Source of the DNA: an uncultured Flavobacteriales bacterium
Lineage (GTDB): Bacteria; Bacteroidota; Bacteroidia; Flavobacteriales; Crocinitomicaceae
Assembly (NCBI GenBank): GCA_946479285.1
Contig: CAMLFH010000025.1
Span: forward strand, 1-64,000
DNA: 64,000 nucleotides
Direction of reading: 5' to 3'
Shown: piece after piece, positions 19,760 to 28,240 of the stretch
How positions within the stretch are numbered: position 1 is the stretch's first letter
Layout of the letters: each line of letters begins with the position of its first letter
Made by a program: the position numbers and the translations under genes
The notes under the pieces: model-generated
Databases searched by the model: none
What the model saw: only the letters and a program-made list of their open reading frames with translations
Told to the model about the DNA's origin: nothing

Positions 19760-20983
19760 TCACCAGGTGTCTTCCGTTCCGTCTTCCTCGTTTGCTTCGT
19801 CCAATAATTTCTTCCAATTGTAAGTAATATCTTCCGAGTCTTTCAGGATCGTGGAATAATCACCTTTACTGATGACGATTTCTTCGATATCGTACCCTAA
19901 GTATAATTGAATTTCTTCGAATATTTTTTCTTCGTCTGTACTGCAGAAAGAAAGTGCCTGGCCTTTATTTTCTCCGCGTCCCGTTCTCCCGATTCGGTGA
20001 ACGTATTGTTCCGGCTGTTCCGGTAAATCGTAGTTAATTACGTAATCAACTCCCTGGATGTCAATTCCGCGTGCGGAAACATCTGTAGTGATCAAAACTT
20101 TGTTTTCTCCGGATCGGAATCGTTCCAATACGTTGAAACGTTCTTTCTGTTCCACATCACCATGCAGTGCTTCGCTGTGAAGACCAACCCGCTCCAGAGC
20201 TGCAACAACACGTTCGCAGCGCACTTTCGTCCGGACAAAAACCACGTATTTAAAATCTTCGTATTCTTTGATGATGTTCTCCAGGAAGAAACGCTTATCG
20301 TCCATTTCCACTTTGATGTATCCGTGTTCGATATTCTTTGAAACGGGATCTTTCGGTGATACCTGGATGCGGATGGCATCTCTTACCATGTCGTAAGCCA
20401 GAGCTTTGATCTTTTTATCAATAGTTGCCGAGAAAAATAAGGTTTGGCGATTGTGCTGCGGAGAAAGTTTGTGAATGGCTTTCATGTCGTGTGCAAATCC
20501 CAGTTCCAACATCCTGTCAGCTTCATCCAATACTAAAAACCGGATAGAATCCAGGGAAAGATGTCCTTGAGAGCGCAAATCGAAAACACGTCCCGGAGTT
20601 GCGACGATTACATCAGTTCCGCGCTTTAATTCCTGTATTTGTTTGTCCTGTTCCAAACCTCCCAAAATCGCTGTGATTCGGATGTCTGAACCTTTCGCAA
20701 TGCTTTCAAAAGCTTGTTTGATCTGTTGTGCCAATTCTCTGGTTGGAGCCATCACGATACATCTGGGGCTTTTCGATTTTGCTTTCGAAGCACTCAGTTT
20801 GTGAATAATCGGAATGGCAAAAGCTGCCGTTTTCCCGGTTCCGGTTTGTGCAATACCAAAGACGTCCTCTCCGTTGAGAATCGGTGATATCGCTTTGAAT
20901 TGAATGTCGGTTGGTTTTCTAAAACCTAAAACTTCTAATTGAGCCTTAATTTCTTTAGAGATGGGATAATCCGAAAATAACAT
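19760..20983 (-). CDS. DEAD-box ATP-dependent RNA helicase, RhlE-like
   Basis: Unwinds RNA duplexes using ATP; members act in ribosome assembly, RNA decay or cold adaptation. The 407-residue protein has the Q-motif region (PTDIQFKAI), motif I AQTGTGKT (45-52), PTRELAQQ (80-87), DEAD (153-156), SAT, and the second-domain HRIGRTGRG. The C-terminal tail beyond the helicase core is short and acidic, unlike the long basic tail of many RhlE proteins. It is divergent from the PaiB-like gene with overlapping upstream regions. Confidence 0.93.
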   Translation of the reverse strand: MLFSDYPISKEIKAQLEVLGFRKPTDIQFKAISPILNGEDVFGIAQTGTGKTAAFAIPIIHKLSASKAKSKSPRCIVMAPTRELAQQIKQAFESIAKGSDIRITAILGGLEQDKQIQELKRGTDVIVATPGRVFDLRSQGHLSLDSIRFLVLDEADRMLELGFAHDMKAIHKLSPQHNRQTLFFSATIDKKIKALAYDMVRDAIRIQVSPKDPVSKNIEHGYIKVEMDDKRFFLENIIKEYEDFKYVVFVRTKVRCERVVAALERVGLHSEALHGDVEQKERFNVLERFRSGENKVLITTDVSARGIDIQGVDYVINYDLPEQPEQYVHRIGRTGRGENKGQALSFCSTDEEKIFEEIQLYLGYDIEEIVISKGDYSTILKDSEDITYNWKKLLDEANEEDGTEDTW

Positions 20984-21035
20984 GGAACAGTTTTTTACAA
21001 AGTTAATCCAATTATCTCAGTTGCTCCCGAAATGG

Positions 21036-21043
21036 TATATTTG
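21036..21043 (+). promoter_or_regulatory. -7 box of the PaiB-like gene
   Basis: TATATTTG fits TAnnTTTG and ends 4 bp before the ATG at 21048. No good -33 TTTG was found at standard spacing. The nearly leaderless layout matches murB. Confidence 0.45.
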
Positions 21044-21047
21044 CTTT

Positions 21048-21671
21048 ATGTATATCCCAAAAGACTTTGAGCTGAAAGATCAGGAGTTGCTGCTGAAATT
21101 TTTAGAACAGCATACTTTTGGGACTTTAACAGTTAACGGACCGGATGGATTTCCGGCAGGAGTTCACATTCCTTTTACGTGCGAATTTGAAGGTTTGAAG
21201 AGGTGCCTTGAATTTCATGTAGCAAAAGCAAATTCAATCGTTCCGGCTATTTCAGCGGTGAAAAAAGGAAAAATGATCGTAACTGGAGCTCACGGGTACA
21301 TTTCTTCTTCTCTTTACACACATGTGAACGTTCCGACTTACAATTATGAATCAGTTCATGTTTCGGGACCAATTACAGCGTTGAGTTCGCAGGAATTAAA
21401 AAAACACCTGACAAAATTGGTAGACATTTTTGAAGCCGGCCGCGAAAATAAAGTTCAAATGTCTCAATGGCCGGTCGAAATGATTGAGTCGTACATGCAG
21501 GAAATTGTGGGTTACCGGATAGAAATCCAACACCCGGAAGCTGCGTTCAAATTATCTCAAAACAGGAATGAAACCGATTTCAACCGGATTTTGGACGATC
21601 TGAACACCGGAAATACCAATGATCAACAACTCGCAGAGGCGATGAAACAAGCAAAATGCCCCATCAAATGA
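21048..21671 (+). CDS. PaiB-family FMN-binding protein
   Basis: A 207-residue split-barrel protein of the PaiB / FMN-binding negative-regulator family. The opening MYIPKDFELKD is the family's usual N-terminus and decides the start at 21048, over the longer frame from 20982. The VPTYNYESVHVSGPI stretch is also characteristic. The B. subtilis namesake represses protease and sporulation genes, but many homologues may be enzymes. Its stop overlaps the start of the ABC binding protein (ATGA), so it probably heads that operon. Confidence 0.85.
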   Translation: MYIPKDFELKDQELLLKFLEQHTFGTLTVNGPDGFPAGVHIPFTCEFEGLKRCLEFHVAKANSIVPAISAVKKGKMIVTGAHGYISSSLYTHVNVPTYNYESVHVSGPITALSSQELKKHLTKLVDIFEAGRENKVQMSQWPVEMIESYMQEIVGYRIEIQHPEAAFKLSQNRNETDFNRILDDLNTGNTNDQQLAEAMKQAKCPIK

Positions 21672-22762
21672 AAAATATTCTATTCGTCTTTTCACTATTG
21701 GTAATCGGGTTTTCCTGCACCACTAAAAATCCGGAAAACGACCATTCGCAGGTAAAAGGATTTCAATATGCAAGACTCGTTTCCATCGAACAAAAAGTGG
21801 GTTACAAAGAACTGCTCATTAAGAACCCAAAGACCCTGAAGGTTGAAACGAAATATGCATTGGTTCCACGTAATTCAAAGATGAAACGTCCGGAAAACTT
21901 GAAGATCATTGAAGTTCCGGTTCAAAACATGGCAGCACTTTCCACTTCTTTTGTGGGGATGCTGAATGCAATCGGAGGAATTGATGTGATTAAAGCCACA
22001 ACAGAGAAACAATATATTTCAAATAAACAATTGCTTCGGGGAATCAATGACGGGAAAGTTCTGACTGCCGGTTACGAAACGGGTCTGACACCGGAAGCTG
22101 TTTTGAAAGCGAAAATTCCATTGATCGTGTTCAGTGGGTTTGGTCAGCCATTCCCGAATGAAGACAAGTTTGCTCAATTGGGAGTTGTCTGCATGGCCAA
22201 TTACGATTGGGAAGAAAAACACCCGCTGGGAAAAGCAGAATGGATCAAGGTTTTCGGAGCTTTGCTTTGTAAGGATGCAGAAGCACAGAAGTATTTCGAT
22301 GAGGTCGCTGGTTCCTATTTGGAAATAAAGGAAGAAGCAAAAGGAATCGTAAAGAAGAAAAAAGTGATTTGCGGCGGATTAGTAGGAGATGTTTGGTACG
22401 CTCCTGCAGGTGGTTCGTTTATGGCGGGAATTATGAAAGATGGCGGTTTGGACTATTTTTATAAGAATACCATTGGAACGGCAAGTGTTACACCGACTTT
22501 CGAGCAGGTTTTTAGTGATGATCAGGCATGCGATGTCTGGATCAATGCAGAAGCTCCGACTTTGAATAAGCTGATTGGTTTGAATTCCAAATTCCAGTAC
22601 TTTCATACGGTTCAAAAAGGGAAAGTTTATGGCTATATGCATGACCCGAATTATTACTGGGAATACAGCCAGGTGAATCCGCATTGGTTGTTGGAAGATT
22701 TCATGCACATTGCAAAAGGAGATTCGAAATCGAAATTACATTTTTACAAACAGCTGAAATAG
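21668..22762 (+). CDS. Siderophore/cobalamin-type ABC transporter substrate-binding lipoprotein
   Basis: A 364-residue class III (BtuF/FecB-like) binding protein. The lipoprotein signal ends in GFSC (Cys17). The body shows the two-lobe pattern of helical-backbone binders, with TAGYETGLTPEAVLKAKIPLIVFSGF in the first lobe and KKKVICGGLVGDVWYAP starting the second. The ligand (ferric siderophore, haem or cobalamin) cannot be read. The start at 21668 gives the signal peptide; an upstream ATG at 21656 would precede it by four residues. It is followed 3 bp later by the permease gene. Confidence 0.87.
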   Translation: MKNILFVFSLLVIGFSCTTKNPENDHSQVKGFQYARLVSIEQKVGYKELLIKNPKTLKVETKYALVPRNSKMKRPENLKIIEVPVQNMAALSTSFVGMLNAIGGIDVIKATTEKQYISNKQLLRGINDGKVLTAGYETGLTPEAVLKAKIPLIVFSGFGQPFPNEDKFAQLGVVCMANYDWEEKHPLGKAEWIKVFGALLCKDAEAQKYFDEVAGSYLEIKEEAKGIVKKKKVICGGLVGDVWYAPAGGSFMAGIMKDGGLDYFYKNTIGTASVTPTFEQVFSDDQACDVWINAEAPTLNKLIGLNSKFQYFHTVQKGKVYGYMHDPNYYWEYSQVNPHWLLEDFMHIAKGDSKSKLHFYKQLK

Positions 22763-22765
22763 GTT

Positions 22766-23743
22766 ATGTGGAAGAAACATATCTTGTCATTGATTTTTTT
22801 CCTTGCAATCACTTTGGTTACAATTGGTTTTCCGCATGGAGATGATTCCTGGTTTTCCTTTCTAAATTCTGCCGACGATCAAGCCTGGCAATTGTTCGTT
22901 ATTTATCGAATTCCTGAAATTTTTATTTCGATTATTGCCGGATTTGCATTGTCGATAGCCGGTTTACTTTTGCAAACAACTTTGAATAATCCGCTTGCCG
23001 GGCCATCTATTTTAGGACTCACAGCCGGATCGCATTTAATGGTTGCACTAACAATAATGGGAAGTTCTATTCTCGGATTCGAAATCCTTGATTTGGGAAT
23101 AACCATTTCAGCAACCATTGGCGCATTGATTTTTGGTTTACTGATCTTAGTGATCGCAGCGCGCATCCGTTCCATGGTTTCTTTGCTTTTAGTAGGAATG
23201 ATGCTGGGAACCTTCGTTTCTGCAATCACAAATATTATTTTGATGAAGGCGGATGCAAATAGTGTGAAGGCCTTTTCAATTTGGGGAATGGGTTCTTTAC
23301 AGCAAGTCGGCGTGGATCAGATTCCACTGATCAGTTTGCTTTTCCTGGTTGGAATTGGCTTAGCGTTTTTGTTGACAAAACCTTTGAATGCATTGATCCT
23401 GGGCGAAAAACCAGCGGCGATTTTGGGTGTAAAAGTGAAACAAACCCGCTGGAAGATCATTTTCGTGGTTTCTCTATTGGCCGGATTGGTTACTGCTTTT
23501 TGCGGACCTATCGGTTTTGTGGGATTAATCGTTCCCAACCTGGTGCGCATGTTCTATAAAACAGCCCGACACGGTCATTTGCTCTTAGCTTCCGGTTTGA
23601 TTGGAGCAAGTGTAATGGTTTTGTGCGTGCTTCTGATCCGTATTTTTGAACCGATCATGGTTTTGCCGATCAATAGTTTGACTGCTTTGCTCGGAGCTCC
23701 GATTGTACTTTTCCTCTTACTTAAAAATATTCGCAATGCTTAA
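22766..23743 (+). CDS. FecCD-family ABC transporter permease
   Basis: A 325-residue inner-membrane permease of the BtuC/FecCD family with about ten helices. The conserved LQTTLNNPLAGPSILGLTAG segment (about residues 68-90), the AFCGPIGFVGLIVPNLVRM coupling loop and the C-terminal PINSLTALLGAPIVLFLL motif are all present. It would act as a homodimer with the neighbouring ATPase and lipoprotein. It overlaps the ATPase gene by 8 bp. Confidence 0.92.
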   Translation: MWKKHILSLIFFLAITLVTIGFPHGDDSWFSFLNSADDQAWQLFVIYRIPEIFISIIAGFALSIAGLLLQTTLNNPLAGPSILGLTAGSHLMVALTIMGSSILGFEILDLGITISATIGALIFGLLILVIAARIRSMVSLLLVGMMLGTFVSAITNIILMKADANSVKAFSIWGMGSLQQVGVDQIPLISLLFLVGIGLAFLLTKPLNALILGEKPAAILGVKVKQTRWKIIFVVSLLAGLVTAFCGPIGFVGLIVPNLVRMFYKTARHGHLLLASGLIGASVMVLCVLLIRIFEPIMVLPINSLTALLGAPIVLFLLLKNIRNA

Positions 23744-24440
23744 GTTTGAAAACTGCAGAATAGGGCATGAGCGAATCTTGTACGAAATTCCGGAATTGGA
23801 ATTAGAACGGGGAGAATTTGTTGCATTGATAGGAGCAAATGGTTCGGGGAAATCAACTTTAATGGATGCATTGGTCCAGGGGAAGTTCCCGAATGGAAAA
23901 GTAAGTGTTGAAGGTCGAAATTGGAATGATTTGAAGCTGTTGGAGCGGGCGCGTCAAATTACTTTGGTCGATAATCACTTTTTAGGTTTTGATTACCTGA
24001 AAGTGAATGAATACTTAGAATTAGGTCGGCATTCCTATACGAATTTCACCGGAAGATTGTCTGCGGAAGATCAAAAAATTGTCCGAAAATACTGCGAAAC
24101 TCTTCACCTGAATTCTTTGCTGGAACAATCCACTTCTACTTTAAGTGACGGAGAACGTCAGCGGGTTGGAATTGCAAAAGCTTTGATCCAGGAAACGCCG
24201 ATTATCCTTTTGGACGAACCAACTGCTTTTTTGGATTACCCCACAAAAAAGGAGGTAATGTCCCTATTGGGTAATATTGCAAAAGATAGTAAACGATTGG
24301 TCATTATTGCATCTCACGACATTGATTTTTGCATCCAATACTGTTCGCGAATTTTAATCATTGAAAAAAACACCAAAATCCTTCATTCTTATCAAACCAT
24401 CACTCACGATGAGTTGGTTGAAAAGGCTTTTGGAATCTGA
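23736..24440 (+). CDS. ABC transporter ATP-binding protein, BtuD/FecE type
   Basis: ATPase of the importer, 234 residues from the Met at 23736, which gives a normal N-terminus (MLKFENCRIGHERILYE). Walker A GANGSGKST, signature STLSDGERQRVGIAKAL, Walker B IILLDEPTAFLD and the switch region IIASHDIDF are seen. The signature is LSDGE in place of LSGGQ, a variant found in this subfamily. Last gene of the three-gene importer. It converges on the interrupted comM gene, 9 bp between the stops. Confidence 0.92.
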   Translation: MLKFENCRIGHERILYEIPELELERGEFVALIGANGSGKSTLMDALVQGKFPNGKVSVEGRNWNDLKLLERARQITLVDNHFLGFDYLKVNEYLELGRHSYTNFTGRLSAEDQKIVRKYCETLHLNSLLEQSTSTLSDGERQRVGIAKALIQETPIILLDEPTAFLDYPTKKEVMSLLGNIAKDSKRLVIIASHDIDFCIQYCSRILIIEKNTKILHSYQTITHDELVEKAFGI

Positions 24441-24449
24441 CTTAAAGTG

Positions 24450-24932
24450 CTATCCGGCCCAGTTTTCCCGATCAAGGCTTCTTAATTGGATGGATTCTGA
24501 CAAATGGACTGTTTCAATATTTTCGGAATCATTCAGATCAGCAATGGTACGTGCTACTTTCAAAATGCGGTCATAAGCTCTTGCCGAAAGTCCCAATCTG
24601 TCCATGGCGTGTTTCAGCAAGTGTTTTCCTTCAGCAGATATTTCGCAAAATTCGATGAGTTCTTTTCGCTGCATTTGAGCGTTGCAGTGAGTTTGTGAAG
24701 TTTTGTAACGTTTGAGCTGAATAATCCGCGCCTGAATGACCCGTTCACGAATTTCAGCACTGGTCTCCGTAGGAGCGTTAAAGGCCAAATCGTCAAAAGA
24801 TACGGGAGTAACTTCTACGTGAAGATCAATACGGTCCAGGAGAGGCCCTGAGATTTTATTCAAATAACGCTGCACAACTCCGGGGGCGCAAACGCATTCT
24901 TTTTCCGGGTGATTGTAATAACCGCAAGGACA
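24450..24932 (-). pseudogene. comM: comM/yifB 3' fragment, interrupted by the ICE
   Basis: The last 160 codons of a Mg-chelatase-like AAA+ protein (ComM/YifB, normally about 510 residues, a DNA branch-migration helicase for natural transformation). The frame reads CPCGYYNHPEKECVC, then VQRYLNKISGPLLDRIDLHVEV, then the C-terminal LGLSARAYDRILKVARTIADL helix bundle. The invariant NPCPCGYY motif is broken: Asn-Pro before CPCG is replaced by unrelated residues, and a stop follows within about ten codons upstream. The 5' part, with Walker A and B, is not in the window. The similarity ends exactly where element-like DNA begins. Confidence 0.85.
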
Positions 24933-24979
24933 TACATGCGTTGCCTTGTTTTAAATATGTAAAACAGTTGGATAAACCG

Positions 24980-25369
24980 ATGCCACTGTCTTATCCTGTG
25001 GACCCGCAAACTGTAGGTGAGCATCTAAAGAAGAGAAGAATGGACTTGAAGATGCTGCAAGCAGATGTTGCTTTGAAATTTAATATAACTGAGGATTGTG
25101 TAACTAATTGGGAAAACAATTATGCCCAGCCACAAATCAAGTACAACCCGCAGATCATTAAATTTTTAGGATATTGCCCGATCACCTTTAATGAGACAAC
25201 AATATCGGGCAAGATGAAATCCTACCGTTGGAGAAATGGCCTTACAAATATGGATCTCGGTAAAAGGCTTGGTGTCCATGGTACCACAGTTCTTGATTGG
25301 GAAAATCAAAAGAGGGTGCCCCCCATTGATAAGGTCGAAATAATGGAGTTCCTGTTCGCCCAAGGGTAA
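24980..25369 (+). CDS. Double helix-turn-helix (XRE-like) protein at the ICE left end
   Basis: A 129-residue protein with two XRE-like HTH units in tandem. The first (about residues 10-55) reads VGEHLKKRRMDLKMLQADVA and ends CVTNWENN. The second (about 73-115) reads GKMKSYRWRNGLTNMDLGKRLGV and ends TTVLDWENQ. Both keep the W-E-N end of the XRE fold. It starts within 50 bp of the ICE boundary and points into the element. An in-frame TTG at 24941 would lengthen it to the very edge. It may regulate excision or transfer (inference from position). Confidence 0.7.
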   Translation: MPLSYPVDPQTVGEHLKKRRMDLKMLQADVALKFNITEDCVTNWENNYAQPQIKYNPQIIKFLGYCPITFNETTISGKMKSYRWRNGLTNMDLGKRLGVHGTTVLDWENQKRVPPIDKVEIMEFLFAQG

Positions 25370-25377
25370 ATAGATGA

Positions 25378-25611
25378 TTAGGATTTAAAGCCCTTCTTTA
25401 TGATACTTTCGATTATTGCGCGTTTGATCTTAGCTTCCTCGTCTGTTACCTGAATATAGGTCACGGTTACCTTATAATTTTTTTCGGTCTTTTTTGAGAG
25501 TACCGTTTTTTTAGCATGTATTGCCCTGTTACATTCAGGATGTTCGACATTGTAGCTTCTTACTACATTCCCGTGGTAAGAAGCTAGGGTGTTTTTAATT
25601 AGATTTCCCAT
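25378..25611 (-). CDS. Small hypothetical protein
   Basis: A 77-residue basic protein with no recognised family. It has a central strand-like stretch (KVTVTYIQVT) and a C-terminal helix rich in Lys and Ile (KIKRAIIESIIKKG). It converges with the double-HTH gene, 8 bp between the stops. The reading frame is clean and fits the leftward direction of the neighbouring genes, but nothing identifies a role. Confidence 0.45.
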   Translation of the reverse strand: MGNLIKNTLASYHGNVVRSYNVEHPECNRAIHAKKTVLSKKTEKNYKVTVTYIQVTDEEAKIKRAIIESIIKKGFKS

Positions 25612-25671
25612 AGCTCACACTTTACTTTACACATTTATTTCCACGTCACCGGTGTGCTTATTTTACATTAT

Positions 25672-25962
25672 CTAAAAGTGATCGGGCAGGTATATTTTAC
25701 TAGCCTGATTACTTTTATATGAGGGTAGATATTTCAAATACCCAAAATCACTCAAGTCCTTCAGGCATTTTCGATATGTCATCGGTGCTGAGATCTTGGC
25801 GATCTCCATGATCTGATAGCTAAATGCAGTGATCGGGTTTATAAACCCCGTCTGTTGCCAGTACCTTAGAAGTGAGGTGTAGACCGCAATGTGCGTAACG
25901 CTTATCCGTCCGTCCTTTTCAATCTTGGAAAAGAAATCGGTCAATGGTTTTAAAATTTCCAT
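25672..25962 (-). CDS. Small winged-helix-like protein
   Basis: A 96-residue protein with the look of a small DNA-binding winged helix. Helices around residues 22-34 (VTHIAVYTSLLRYW) and 46-58 (SYQIMEIAKIS) are followed by SAPMTYRKCLKDLSDFGYLKYLPSY, a recognition helix and wing in the style of ICE or plasmid replication/transcription proteins. No named family is claimed. It lies 12 bp after the DUF3945-like gene upstream and is probably in the same leftward operon. Confidence 0.55.
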   Translation of the reverse strand: MEILKPLTDFFSKIEKDGRISVTHIAVYTSLLRYWQQTGFINPITAFSYQIMEIAKISAPMTYRKCLKDLSDFGYLKYLPSYKSNQASKIYLPDHF

Positions 25963-25974
25963 AATGCTTCTTGA

Positions 25975-26997
25975 TTATGCTACCCTTGCACCCTGTCTTT
26001 TAACCAATTTTGGTGCTGGAAGCTTTTCTTGTTTCTGTTTTCGAACACTCTTTCCCGAAACTTCCGACTTCGAAACTCTTTGACCGCTCTGATCGTATAT
26101 ATTGATGGTTCTGAACTGAGGGTTGGCTTCGATCGTGTAGTTTTTAGTCCCCATCTTTACCTGGTGTGTTTTGCCTTTACGAAGTTCCGCCAGGATTTTA
26201 TCACTTTGAGATTTGTCCAACCGAGAGATAGGGAGTTCTTTTAGCGATTCTTTAATGTCAAAGCCATAAGAATTTGGGAATTCTTTGATCCGGTAGTTCC
26301 CATTGGTGTCCCTGTCATTGAGATCCAAGGCAACCCACTTTCCATCGGTTTGCACTGCGCGGCCCTCGAGCAGGTTAAAGCTCTGCTCTGCATCTACATT
26401 CAATCCGTCAGAATGTTTGAATGTCTGCTGACGGTTCAGTTGGGGATCTCCCTGGTTCTGTAATTGAACTTTGTTGGTCACAAGGTTGTATTCGCCCGCG
26501 CCATTGGCTTCAAAAACAATGTTGTTGTCAACGCGTTTGCTTTCGCCGACATAGGTTGAAATGGGAACAGTGAATGAGCGTTCCCCATTTTCCATTTTTT
26601 GGACTACCTTTTTGTACTGCGCTGACATTCCGATTTTTTCAAGCTGAGCCATCACGTTCAGCCTATTGTGCCGTAGCAGGCTTATTTTTGCTCTTTCAAG
26701 TACAAACCTTCTGATCGGCCCAGCCACCAGTTGCCTGAAGAGCCTTACCAGCCTATTAGGGTAGGCCTTTCTTGCGATATACTTACGTTCTTGTTTCAGC
26801 GCAGCCAGCGAAAACCGTTCATCGGGATCTTTGGTATCACCGAATCGTACAGCTATCTTTTCGTAATCGCGCAATTTTTCTCTCATTAGCGCCTTGTTGG
26901 TGGCCATTTCAAATGAGAATACGCTCTTGAAGCGATCTTCCTTTTCCTTCCAGGCGAGTACCGCCGTCTCAATACGGTTTGTTTGCTTTTGTTCCAT
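25975..26997 (-). CDS. DUF3945-like ICE protein (copy 2)
   Basis: A 340-residue cytosolic protein common in Bacteroidota ICEs but of unknown function. The second half (about residues 145-320) is a paralogue of the C-terminal part of the next gene upstream. Both contain an N-L-[LM]-E-G-R-[AS]-V segment, a YGFD(I/L) segment and a late EA(N/T)PQ(F/Y) motif followed by Y-D-[QE]. The N-terminal 130 residues are highly basic and helical. It ends in a lysine/arginine-rich tail. It could bind nucleic acid (inference). Confidence 0.65.
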   Translation of the reverse strand: MEQKQTNRIETAVLAWKEKEDRFKSVFSFEMATNKALMREKLRDYEKIAVRFGDTKDPDERFSLAALKQERKYIARKAYPNRLVRLFRQLVAGPIRRFVLERAKISLLRHNRLNVMAQLEKIGMSAQYKKVVQKMENGERSFTVPISTYVGESKRVDNNIVFEANGAGEYNLVTNKVQLQNQGDPQLNRQQTFKHSDGLNVDAEQSFNLLEGRAVQTDGKWVALDLNDRDTNGNYRIKEFPNSYGFDIKESLKELPISRLDKSQSDKILAELRKGKTHQVKMGTKNYTIEANPQFRTINIYDQSGQRVSKSEVSGKSVRKQKQEKLPAPKLVKRQGARVA

Positions 26998-27067
26998 GAT
27001 CTAAAAGTTCGTTCGTGAATCAGGGAAGGGGACGGGCATCAATGCCCGACCCCTTTTTTTTTGGAGG

Positions 27068-28231
27068 TCATGCAGATATCTTACGCCTGCTACTTTTCTT
27101 TTTTGCCTCGGCCTCTCCCTTGGCTTCACTGTTTTTACCTGTATTTTCCGCCTTTCCCGAATTTTGCGATTGGCTGGCAGATTTTCCTTTTGACTTATCC
27201 TGTGCCTGGTTTTGGGACTCGATCCGGCTTTCTGTTACCCTTTTGCTGTTGTTCTCGTCATAAAAATTCAAACCTTTGTACTGGGGAGTTGCTTCGATGA
27301 AACGTTTGACCTCCTGTCCATCTTTGACCAGTGTAACAGACTGGCGGTTCCCCCTTTGCAAGCTGTCGAGAAGCCCATCTTTGAACTGTTGGTTCTCGAG
27401 TTCCTTGATCGGATATTTTTTAAGGGTAGCCTCCAGGTCAAAGCCATAGTTCTCCGAATACGTATGCATCTTGAAGTTGCCGTCCTGCTTGGCATTCTTG
27501 AAGTCTAGCTGGAGCCATGCATCATATTTATCTTCATTCTTAGCCGTGAGCGTTTTATGTACGGAACGCCCCTCCATAAGATTGTAGCCTTCTTTAAGGG
27601 TGATGCTGGAACCACGGTTGTTGATGTAGAACCTTTGTTTCATCGCTTCTTTCTGTCCTTCCTTCTGGACTTCAAGATCGAAGTGATTGAAGAAGTACAT
27701 TTCGCTTTGGTCAGACTTTGTAAAGTTCAGTTTTGCGCTGACCTTGTCTGCGCCATAAGCAGTGTCCATTTTGAGCTCGAATTCCTTTTGTCCGAGTTCC
27801 ATCTGCTTGCGCAGTTCATCGCTGGGGATTTCCTTGAAGCCCCCATAGATAACCTGATTGTTCAGGTAATCAAAATTGTTGTCGATCATAATCTTTTCCT
27901 TTTTATTGTTTAACATATGTTCGTTTTTCAAGCGTTCATGGTAGTTTTCTACAATTGCTGCGACATCCACGCCGCCATTCCGGTATGCCATTAGTGTCTT
28001 GTCACGCATGGCGCATTCCATTGCACGGTAGGCCGATTTTGTGGCTAGAAAATCCCGTTCTGGATTTTTTCCGCAGAATTCGACCACCTGGTCTTCGGTT
28101 GCAAAGAAGTCCATTTCATACTTTCCTAGCGGTCCATTACCTCTGTCGTATCCGATAAATGGAAATCCTTCCCAATGCATCTTTACAAAGAGTTCTTTGA
28201 TCTGCTGAATTTCACTTTCGTAGATGATCAT
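27068..28231 (-). CDS. DUF3945-like ICE protein (copy 1)
   Basis: A 387-residue protein whose C-terminal 230 residues are homologous to the neighbouring gene. Landmarks are YNLMEGRSVHKTL, SENYGFDLEATLKKYPIKELE and FIEATPQYKGLNFYDE. The first 110 residues form a separate domain (MIIYESEIQQIKELFVKM) also seen at the front of related ICE proteins. The last 50 residues are low-complexity Ser/Gln/Lys/Asn. It starts 9 bp after traN, so it belongs to the transfer operon's downstream end. Function unknown. Confidence 0.65.
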   Translation of the reverse strand: MIIYESEIQQIKELFVKMHWEGFPFIGYDRGNGPLGKYEMDFFATEDQVVEFCGKNPERDFLATKSAYRAMECAMRDKTLMAYRNGGVDVAAIVENYHERLKNEHMLNNKKEKIMIDNNFDYLNNQVIYGGFKEIPSDELRKQMELGQKEFELKMDTAYGADKVSAKLNFTKSDQSEMYFFNHFDLEVQKEGQKEAMKQRFYINNRGSSITLKEGYNLMEGRSVHKTLTAKNEDKYDAWLQLDFKNAKQDGNFKMHTYSENYGFDLEATLKKYPIKELENQQFKDGLLDSLQRGNRQSVTLVKDGQEVKRFIEATPQYKGLNFYDENNSKRVTESRIESQNQAQDKSKGKSASQSQNSGKAENTGKNSEAKGEAEAKKKSSRRKISA

Positions 28232-28240
28232 CCCTTTTAT

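Noticed and set aside
24933..24960. CTnDOT-type attachment core at the left boundary
   Set aside because: The bases near the junction (GTATGTCCTTGC on the minus strand) only loosely resemble the GTANNTTTGC core, so no att site is claimed without the right end.
24900..24960. Contig misassembly as the sole explanation of the comM break
   Set aside because: Possible and not excluded, but a break at a conserved motif next to an element-type regulator is what an integrated ICE would give; kept as an alternative.
24941..24979. TTG start giving a longer double-HTH protein
   Set aside because: The extra residues come from the junction itself; the ATG at 24980 gives a normal N-terminus for the HTH fold.
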